DNA of 7,648 bases from an uncultured Bacilli bacterium (GTDB lineage: Bacteria > Bacillota_I > Bacilli_A > RF39 > UBA660), in the NCBI GenBank assembly GCA_947599755.1, contig CANQFO010000052.1:1-7648 (forward strand), read 5' to 3'. Below the pieces are notes generated by a model, which was given only the letters and a program-made list of their open reading frames with translations, searched no databases and was not told where the DNA came from. The first letter of the stretch is position 1. Each line of letters opens with the position of its first letter. Below, in pieces: positions 1 through 4,672 of this stretch. The translations under genes and the position numbers were made by a program.

Positions 1-67
1 TAATAATCCAACACTTTTTATTTTGCAATATTTTTTTGCCAAAGTTAAAGACTTTTCGTCAGAAATT

Positions 68-76
68 TGGTACAAT
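68..76 (+). promoter_or_regulatory. Extended -10 promoter ahead of the first (decayed) reading frame
   Basis: TG at 68-69, one base, then TACAAT at 71-76 form an extended -10 element (TGnTAnnnT type). No good -35 hexamer is visible; the best-placed stretch, around 48-53, is poor. The expected start of transcription is near 83, which is itself an in-frame ATG. The transcript could therefore be leaderless from 83, or use the GAAGAGG ribosome site at 85-91 to start at ATG 98. Prediction by eye only. Confidence 0.4.
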
Positions 77-225
77 ATTTATATGAAGAGGTTTCTTATG
101 GAAGATTTAATGGAAAAATACAACAAAATAATAAAACAGAGAAAAGCAATTATTACAGAAATGAAAATACTTGAAAAAATTCAAGAAAAATAAATTAACG
201 GAAATTAAAATTTTTAATAATTATA

Positions 226-254
226 TTGAACTTATCCATTTAAAACGTTACAAT
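226..254 (+). promoter_or_regulatory. Candidate sigma-A-type promoter for the radical SAM gene
   Basis: TTGAAC at 226-231 and TACAAT at 249-254 are separated by the ideal 17 bp, predicting transcription from about 261. It lies inside the decayed frame 98-407, so the radical SAM gene may have kept or gained its own transcription after the upstream gene broke. The leader would be about 160 nt and contains the hairpin at 374-405. Confidence 0.45.
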
Positions 255-373
255 TAATTTATTAAATATGATGAATTGGACTATAAGGTGCAAGACCACT
301 TTTACAAACGCACCAGATGGATACAAAACTCAGACTTTTTAAATTATTTGAGATCGATTTTTAAAATAAACGC

Positions 374-405
374 ACTTACATATTGGTTTCTAATATGCAT
401 TAAGT
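374..405 (+). promoter_or_regulatory. Hairpin immediately upstream of the radical SAM ribosome site
   Basis: CATATT (379-384) pairs with AATATG (392-397) around a 7-nt loop. The stem continues, after a 3-nt bulge at 398-400, with ACTTA (374-378) pairing TAAGT (401-405). The last paired base directly adjoins the ribosome-binding stretch AAGGAAAGG (406-414). It could modulate translation initiation or simply be a chance fold in AT-rich DNA. There is no T run after it, so it is not an intrinsic terminator. Confidence 0.35.
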
Positions 406-419
406 AAGGAAAGGGAAAA

Positions 420-1262
420 ATGATGAAAAATTTATGTTATGAAAGTACAAGCGATTGTTTGTTGAAATGCCCATATTGTATTTCCAATGATAATGGAGTG
501 ATGAAACAAGACCATTATTTAGAAATTATAGATTTTATTGGTAAATTATTACCAGAAAGATTAGTTATTGGTGGTGGAGAACCTTTAATGGATGCACTTT
601 TAAAGGAAAAAATAACATTAATTATTAAAAAATATCATGAGGTTAATGAAGAACCATATATATCTTTATCTACTAATGCAGCAACTATTATAACTCAAGA
701 TAAGTGGTTATTTTTAAAAAACAAAATTCAATGTTTAGATATAAGTATTCCATCTTTAAACCACGATATTTATGCACAAATGCGCGGAATAGACCTGCTA
801 GATCAAGTATTAATTAATATTAGAAAAGCTGTTAATTATGGATTAAATGTTAGATTAAGCATTATTATGACTAAACAAAATTATAATGAATTAGAAAACC
901 TATTAAAATTTGCATCTGCTACTAATGTTAATTCAGTGCGTGTAGGAAGATATTTTCCGTTCAGAAATGCATATGATGTAAAAGATAATTATGAATTAGA
1001 TGAAACAACTGTAATAAGAATAATAGATGATATTAATAATGGAAAATATTCAAATGTTTATAGTGGAAAAATTATTCCCCCTATTAGAACACTTTCAATG
1101 ATGGAAGGATACTTAAATGTAGATTTTAACGGAATGTTATTTGTACCAAATGCAGAAGGAAAAAAATTAATTGGCAATGTTCATGATATTGATATAAATG
1201 CTCTAAAATCATCTTTTAAAGATAGTCAATCTAAAATTTTTATTAAATATAAAGAAAAATAA
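420..1262 (+). CDS. Radical SAM protein, MoaA/PqqE-like core, no auxiliary-cluster cysteines
   Basis: A 280-aa radical SAM enzyme. The [4Fe-4S] motif is C13-x3-C17-x2-C20 (CLLKCPYC). It is followed by the SAM-binding GGGEP at 51-55, a STN strand at 84-86 and the barrel strand DISIPS at 107-112. The C-terminal part (about 230-260, ending IGNVHD) has the outline of a SPASM/Twitch extension. However, it has no cysteine where that family binds extra clusters; the only other Cys residues are 6 and 104. So one cluster is expected. Ribosome site GGAAAGG (408-414) serves ATG 420 or the next ATG, 423. By family it would cleave SAM to a 5'-deoxyadenosyl radical in the cytoplasm, but the substrate is unknown. 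No recognisable RiPP precursor is nearby; both flanking genes are broken. Length is slightly short for MoaA-like proteins but the fold elements look complete. Specific assignments to MoaA, QueE or viperin are not supported. The family call is firm, the function unknown. Confidence 0.9.
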   Translation: MMKNLCYESTSDCLLKCPYCISNDNGVMKQDHYLEIIDFIGKLLPERLVIGGGEPLMDALLKEKITLIIKKYHEVNEEPYISLSTNAATIITQDKWLFLKNKIQCLDISIPSLNHDIYAQMRGIDLLDQVLINIRKAVNYGLNVRLSIIMTKQNYNELENLLKFASATNVNSVRVGRYFPFRNAYDVKDNYELDETTVIRIIDDINNGKYSNVYSGKIIPPIRTLSMMEGYLNVDFNGMLFVPNAEGKKLIGNVHDIDINALKSSFKDSQSKIFIKYKEK

Positions 1263-1280
1263 TTTATTTATTTATTACTT

Positions 1281-1310
1281 TTTACCGATTATTTGAAATT
1301 TCGATATAAT
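1281..1310 (+). promoter_or_regulatory. Promoter ahead of the mazG-like pseudogene
   Basis: TTTACC (1281-1286) and a perfect TATAAT (1305-1310) are 18 bp apart, giving a predicted start near 1317. That is just before the palindrome at 1321-1344 and about 80 nt upstream of the pseudogene's ATG. The intergenic stretch 1263-1396 otherwise holds nothing recognisable, and no terminator hairpin follows the radical SAM gene. Confidence 0.5.
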
Positions 1311-1320
1311 ATTTATGGAT

Positions 1321-1344
1321 TAAATTGATATACATGTCAATTTA
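1321..1344. repeat. Perfect 8-bp inverted repeat downstream of a promoter
   Basis: TAAATTGA (1321-1328) and TCAATTTA (1337-1344) are exact reverse complements separated by 8 bp. The repeat sits just after the predicted transcription start near 1317. That is the usual place for a repressor operator, or it would form a hairpin at the 5' end of the mazG-like transcript. No repressor gene is in the window. In such AT-rich DNA a chance match is possible. Confidence 0.4.
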
Positions 1345-1396
1345 GAAATTGTTCAGTATATTAATTGATTAAGTTATTTGAGAAAAGAGAAATAAA

Positions 1397-1671
1397 ATGA
1401 ATATAAAAACCCAAGAAGAAATAATCCAAAATAAGATTAATCATGGCTTTAATACAACTGATATAGCTAAAGAATTTTGTTTACTTTATAGAGAGGTAGC
1501 AGAAGCATATGAAGCATATTAAAAAAAGAAAAATGATTTAGGTAGCAAACTTGCAGATGTTGCAATTTACTTGCTAGGAATTTCTGAATTACTAGGTTTT
1601 GATTTAGAAAAATAAATAAAAATAGAATATATAAAAAAGTGATTGGAGGCAATGTGAAAATCGACAGTTAA
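1397..1671 (+). pseudogene. MazG-like nucleotide pyrophosphohydrolase, broken by stops and a frameshift
   Basis: From ATG 1397 the frame reads 41 residues ending REVAEAYEAY, then TAA (1520-1522). It then reads 30 residues through KLADVAIYLLGISELLGFDLEK to a second TAA (1613-1615). A short in-frame tail ends at TGA 1640-1642. After a -1 shift the sequence KVIGGNVKIDS runs to TAA 1669-1671, resembling the family's end. All-alpha MazG-type enzymes hydrolyse (d)NTPs to monophosphates using an ExxE...ExxD metal site. The first half-site is present (REVAE). The second reads K-L-A-D where the family has E-L-A-D (Lys codon 1547-1549), so a metal ligand is also lost. Two stops, a shift and an active-site change together argue for decay rather than one sequencing error. 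The ribosome site (AGAGA, about 1385-1390) is weak. Family call from the EVAE, LADV..YLL and GFDLE motifs; the exact subfamily is not resolved. Confidence 0.72.
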
Positions 1672-1688
1672 CCATTTTAGCATATAAT
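1661..1688 (+). promoter_or_regulatory. Strong promoter for the ABC-F gene
   Basis: TCGACA (1661-1666, five of six consensus bases) and a perfect TATAAT (1683-1688) lie 16 bp apart, predicting a start near 1695. That leaves a leader of only about 19 nt before ATG 1714, with AAGGTG (1701-1706) as ribosome site. The leader is too short for the peptide-attenuator control seen upstream of several antibiotic-resistance ABC-F genes. The -35 box overlaps the end of the mazG-like remnant. Confidence 0.6.
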
Positions 1689-1713
1689 AAACATTCAGGT
1701 AAGGTGTGATAAT

Positions 1714-3333
1714 ATGACAGAACTAAGTTTGAATAATATTGTAAAAAATTTCGGCTTTAAAAATGTATTAAATGGTTTTGATTTAGAATTAAATACGGGT
1801 GAAAGAGTATCATTAATTGGACCAAATGGTTCAGGTAAAACAACCATTTTTAAACTCATAATAGGTGAAGAAAGTCCTAATTCAGGGCAAATATCAATTA
1901 GAAAAGATGCTACAATTGGTTTCTTATCACAAATACCACCGAAATACAATGAAGATTTAACAGTAAGAGAAATAATTATTCAAGGAAAAGCAAAAATATT
2001 AGATATAGAATCTAAACTAAGAAGGCTAGAAGAAAAAATGGCAACGGCTAATCCAGAACAATTAGAAAGTTTATTAAAAAAGTATGGTGAATTGCAGGAA
2101 CTATTTGAAAAAATAGGTGGTTATAGATTTGAATCTGATGTAAATAAAGTATGCAACGGTTTTAAAATATCTGATAAAATGTTGGAAAGAAAGTTTTCTA
2201 CATTATCTGGTGGGGAAAAAACTATTGTCTCTTTTGCAAAACTCATATTAAGCGAACCATCAATTTTATTATTAGATGAACCAACAAATCACTTAGACAT
2301 GAATACTTTGGAATGGTTAGAAGAGTATTTAAAAACTTATAAAGGTAGTATTTTGATAAGTTCTCATGATAGATATTTTTTAGATCAAGTAACCAATAAA
2401 ACAGTATTAATTGATCGAGGAAAATCAGAAATCTTTTTTGGAAATTATTCTTATTATTTGGAAGAAAATGAAAGAAGAATAATGGCTGAGTTTGAAGATT
2501 TTAAAGATCAACAAAAACAAATTGTTGCCATGAAAGCTTCGATAAAAAAACTGCAAGAGTTTGGAAGATTAGCCTTTCCAGGTGGTGAAGCATTTTTCAA
2601 ACGTGCCGCGAGTATTAAAAAAAGATTAGATAAATTAGAATTATTAGATAAGCCTGAAGAAAAAAAAGAAATTCCACTAGACTTTCAAATTAATAAAAGA
2701 AGTGGAAAAGATGTTTTAATTATAGAAAAGTTAAGTGCCCTAATTGGTGATAAAGTATTGTTTGATGGTGCAAATATGCATATTACTTTTGGCGAAAAAG
2801 ATTGCCTAATAGGAAAAAATGGTAGTGGAAAATCTACTTTAATTAAAATGATATTAGATAGATCAGATGCAAAAATATTAGATGGACAAATAAAATTAGG
2901 AAGTAATGTATTAATCGGTTATTTGCCACAAGAAATACACTTTGAAGAGGAAGAAGCTACTATCATAGACACAGCTAGAAAGTTCTATAACGGAACTGAA
3001 ACACATCTAAGAGCTAGTTTAGCCAAATTCCTATTCTATGAAGATAATGTTTTTAAAAAGATTAAATCATTATCAGGTGGGGAAAAAGTTCGCTTAAAAT
3101 TATTTGAACTAATTCAAAAAAATGCCAATTTTTTAATACTCGATGAACCAACAAATCATATTGATATAGATACCAAGGAAATGCTAGAAGATGCCTTAAA
3201 AGAATATAATGGAACATTACTATTTATTTCTCATGATAGATATTTTATCAATAAACTAGCTCAAAATACATTTGAAATTAAGGAGAAAAAAATTGATAAA
3301 TATATTGGTAATTATGATGATTTAAAAGAATGA
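1714..3333 (+). CDS. ABC-F family ATPase, probable ribosome-protection or translation factor
   Basis: A 539-aa soluble protein with two complete ATPase domains and no membrane segment, the ABC-F pattern. Domain 1: Walker A GPNGSGKT (36-43), signature LSGGE (164-168), Walker B LLLDEP (185-190, catalytic E189), H-loop SHDR (H218). Domain 2: Walker A GKNGSGKS (367-374), LSGGE (453-457), LILDEP (474-479, E478), H-loop H507. Between them, about 250-315, is the charged helical linker that in this family reaches the ribosomal P/E site. It carries a FFKRAASIKKRLDKL-type helix. Family members either displace peptidyl-transferase antibiotics (lincosamides, pleuromutilins, streptogramin A) or relieve stalled ribosomes. 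Length and linker resemble clostridial CplR-type or YdiF-like proteins, but I cannot separate resistance from housekeeping roles by eye. Start ATG 1714 is set by AAGGTG at 1701-1706. The gene stands alone between its own promoter and terminator. It ends in TGA. It is intact, with no missing ATPase residue. Confidence 0.92.
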   Translation: MTELSLNNIVKNFGFKNVLNGFDLELNTGERVSLIGPNGSGKTTIFKLIIGEESPNSGQISIRKDATIGFLSQIPPKYNEDLTVREIIIQGKAKILDIESKLRRLEEKMATANPEQLESLLKKYGELQELFEKIGGYRFESDVNKVCNGFKISDKMLERKFSTLSGGEKTIVSFAKLILSEPSILLLDEPTNHLDMNTLEWLEEYLKTYKGSILISSHDRYFLDQVTNKTVLIDRGKSEIFFGNYSYYLEENERRIMAEFEDFKDQQKQIVAMKASIKKLQEFGRLAFPGGEAFFKRAASIKKRLDKLELLDKPEEKKEIPLDFQINKRSGKDVLIIEKLSALIGDKVLFDGANMHITFGEKDCLIGKNGSGKSTLIKMILDRSDAKILDGQIKLGSNVLIGYLPQEIHFEEEEATIIDTARKFYNGTETHLRASLAKFLFYEDNVFKKIKSLSGGEKVRLKLFELIQKNANFLILDEPTNHIDIDTKEMLEDALKEYNGTLLFISHDRYFINKLAQNTFEIKEKKIDKYIGNYDDLKE

Positions 3334-3356
3334 TTAACAAAAAAGAACAAATTATA

Positions 3357-3391
3357 AAGAAGAAAGGAATATTGAATGACTTTCTTTTTTT
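3357..3391 (+). terminator. Intrinsic terminator after the ABC-F gene
   Basis: AAGAAAG (3360-3366) pairs with CTTTCTT (3380-3386). The stem can be extended outward through a G-T pair to 3357-3389. The 13-nt loop is followed by a T run ending at 3391. It begins 24 nt after the ABC-F stop. The stem is AT-rich and the loop is large, so strength is uncertain. It separates the ABC-F unit from the acyltransferase. Confidence 0.6.
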
Positions 3392-3426
3392 GCGTTTAAA
3401 TCTTTAATGTTTCTTTAATATTAAGC

Positions 3427-3435
3427 TGTTATGAT
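3427..3435 (+). promoter_or_regulatory. Extended -10 promoter giving a probably leaderless acyltransferase mRNA
   Basis: TG (3427-3428), one base, then TATGAT (3430-3435) form an extended -10 element; no convincing -35 box is visible. Its expected start is 3441-3444, exactly the two consecutive ATG codons of the acyltransferase. No Shine-Dalgarno sequence precedes either ATG, consistent with leaderless translation. Confidence 0.42.
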
Positions 3436-3440
3436 CTTCG

Positions 3441-4451
3441 ATGATGAAAAGAATTTTTTATTATGACAATTTAAAAGGATTATTAACCATGATTGTTGTT
3501 TTAGGACATACGTTGACAATATCCTCTGATTACTATAATTATGATGGTAGTATTTTTAAGATATGTTCCTTTTTTATGATTCCTATTTTTTTAATCATTA
3601 CAGGAATGTTTTCTAGAAAAAGTAAAAAAGAACCGATTACAAGAGCTAAGAAAATGTTTATTATCTATGTTTTTGCACAAATTACAATCAGTCTTTATTA
3701 TGCATATTGTTTAAAAATAATTAGTCCTAGAAAGAGTATTTTTATTCCAAGATTTACCTTATGGTATTTGCTAACAAGTGCTGAATTATATCTTGTAGAA
3801 TATATGCTAAGAAAAAACTCTTATAAAAAAATGATTTTGATCTCCGTTTTAATTGCCTTATTTTCTGGCTTTATACCATTTGTTACTAACACACTTTCAA
3901 TCACAAGAACACTAGCATTTTTACCATTTTTTATAATTGGTTATTATCAGGAAGAGATAAAATTATTTGACAGAGTTAAAAAGTATAAAAAAGTGTCAAT
4001 TGCTCTTGTACTGGTAATTACAATTTGGTTCCTATTCCATCAACATTTCTTTTTGTTTAAAGATACTTATATGAAATATAACTATTATGCCTATTCAACT
4101 CCTATTATTTGCTTTTTAAAGAGAATATTACTCTATATTTTTTCAATTATTTACAGTGTATTTCTTTTTAATATGATGCCTCATAAAAAATTGTTCTTTG
4201 CAAAAATAGGAGAGCATTCTTTAACAATTTATTTGGTTCATGGAGTTTTATTAAAAACAATAAAATATTTTAAATTATTTTTAAATAATGATTTCATAGG
4301 CACTTTAATTCTTTATATAAGTACTATTGTTATTTGTTTAATGATTCATTTTATTATAAAGAAAATTAGATTATTAGGAGAAAAAAAATATGACTATAAA
4401 TGCGTTAAATTACCAAAAAAAGAATCTATCTCGCTTCAAGAAACAACTTGA
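3441..4451 (+). CDS. Membrane acyltransferase, acyltransferase-3 family (OatA/WecH-like)
   Basis: A 336-aa very hydrophobic protein with roughly ten membrane segments. The N-terminal motif R4-x4-D9-x3-G13-...-H23 (YYDNLKG...LGH) carries the family's conserved His. FFMIPIFLIITG at 44-55, LWYLL at 107-111 and GEHSLTIYLVHG at 257-268 are further family signatures. Such enzymes transfer acetyl or related groups to surface sugars, peptidoglycan, teichoic acids or small molecules at the membrane. The acceptor here is unknown, and no extracellular SGNH domain is attached. Start is ATG 3441 or 3444; neither has a ribosome site, matching the leaderless promoter at 3427-3435. The family-like region ends near residue 312. 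The last 20 residues are hydrophilic and overlap the start of the next gene by 62 nt in another frame, an unusually long overlap. This suggests the original stop was lost or the junction rearranged. Confidence 0.85.
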   Translation: MMKRIFYYDNLKGLLTMIVVLGHTLTISSDYYNYDGSIFKICSFFMIPIFLIITGMFSRKSKKEPITRAKKMFIIYVFAQITISLYYAYCLKIISPRKSIFIPRFTLWYLLTSAELYLVEYMLRKNSYKKMILISVLIALFSGFIPFVTNTLSITRTLAFLPFFIIGYYQEEIKLFDRVKKYKKVSIALVLVITIWFLFHQHFFLFKDTYMKYNYYAYSTPIICFLKRILLYIFSIIYSVFLFNMMPHKKLFFAKIGEHSLTIYLVHGVLLKTIKYFKLFLNNDFIGTLILYISTIVICLMIHFIIKKIRLLGEKKYDYKCVKLPKKESISLQETT

Positions 4452-4657
4452 TTATTTATATGATAATAATAAACACTATCAGGAAAAAATCACAGAAAAT
4501 GATGTAGATTTATCTTCAATAAGGAAAATAACAGATATTACAAAATTACCATTACTGACAAAGCAAGATTTAAGAACTCGAAATAAAATGATAATTGATA
4601 TTTGTAAAAAAGCAGAATGGCAAGGTCAAAAGAATAAGAGATTTAAGAAAACTATAA
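4390..4657 (+). pseudogene. Internally deleted PaaK-like (phenylacetate-CoA ligase family) adenylating enzyme
   Basis: ATG 4390 follows a ribosome site AGGAG (4376-4380). The first 70 or so residues match the start of PaaK/CapK-type AMP-forming ligases: an LDYLYDNNKHYQEK helix, then ITDITKLPLLTKQDLR at 47-62 (family pattern: edL..lP..tKedlr). Around 4592-4609 the similarity stops. A different frame (4595-4654) then encodes FVKKQNGKVKRIRDLRKL and TAA 4655-4657, which looks like this family's usual C-terminus (GKakRviDlR). So both ends survive, about 88 codons in all, while the family is about 430 residues: some 340 codons of ATP- and substrate-binding core are gone, with a frameshift at the joint. 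The original frame stays open by chance to 4773, overlapping the next gene. By family the intact enzyme would activate an aryl or acyl acid with ATP and CoA. It cannot work now. The N-terminal match is the stronger of the two. Confidence 0.7.
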
Positions 4658-4672
4658 TATTGGAGGAGAAAA

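Larger units (their letters stand above)
98..407 (+). pseudogene. Decayed reading frame of unknown family, frameshifted and with an in-frame stop
   Basis: The frame opens at ATG 98 behind a good ribosome site (GAAGAGG, 85-91, 6-nt spacing) and runs 31 codons to TAA 191-193. The peptide starts MEDLMEKYNK and is Lys/Glu/Ile-rich and helical-looking. A +1 shift in the A-rich stretch just before that stop opens a second frame. It reads on through TIKIFNNYIEL-like and DYKVQDHFYKRTRW-like protein sequence to TAA 405-407, broken only by TAA at 255-257. Ignoring the two lesions, this would be a protein of about 103 residues ending 12 nt before the radical SAM gene, as in an operon. An alternative in-frame start is ATG 83. 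I do not recognise the family. It could instead be a genuine 31-aa peptide gene (98-193) followed by non-coding sequence. The shift and the stop could also be assembly errors. The second part looks coding (Trp, Tyr, Arg and Asp spread evenly), but this is a judgement by eye. Confidence 0.42.

Noticed and set aside
1..67. Possible terminator of an upstream gene (GCAA...TTGC around 25-39; AAAGT/ACTTT around 41-55).
   Set aside because: Stems of only 4-5 bp with no properly placed T run; nothing supportable.
268..342. A 24-codon ORF (MMNWTIRCKT...) upstream of the radical SAM gene, possibly a RiPP precursor.
   Set aside because: It has no ribosome site, no leader/core pattern and no repeat of modifiable residues. 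It lies across a longer, more protein-like frame of the decayed gene 98-407, of which it is probably a shadow.
255..420. Possible riboswitch or tRNA-like RNA in the radical SAM leader.
   Set aside because: Stems exist, but I could not match the consensus of any riboswitch class I know (preQ1, SAM, THF, fluoride, guanidine), nor a tRNA cloverleaf.
420..1262. Prokaryotic viperin (radical SAM next to a nucleotide-processing gene).
   Set aside because: The cysteine motif context is MoaA-like and lacks viperin signatures, and the neighbouring MazG-like gene is dead. No antiviral context is visible.
255..1615. TAA read as a sense codon, which would explain in-frame TAA at 255, 1520 and 1613.
   Set aside because: Intact genes here end in TAA (radical SAM, sulfotransferase, response regulator) and none has internal TAA. 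The broken genes also carry frameshifts, so decay is the simpler reading.
1643..1671. Strong ribosome site TTGGAGG followed by GTG 1654, suggesting a small gene.
   Set aside because: The frame ends after five codons at 1669-1671; it is better read as the end of the mazG-like remnant.
1467..1949. Minus-strand open frames at 1467-1652 and 1695-1949 (also 4570-4845 and 6260-6451).
   Set aside because: They lie opposite recognised genes, have no family features and are the usual shadows in AT-rich DNA.
4653..4658. TATAAT just upstream of the sulfotransferase, a possible promoter.
   Set aside because: Its predicted start (about 4665) falls within the ribosome site, and no -35 box lies at the right distance. 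The gene is more likely transcribed from upstream.
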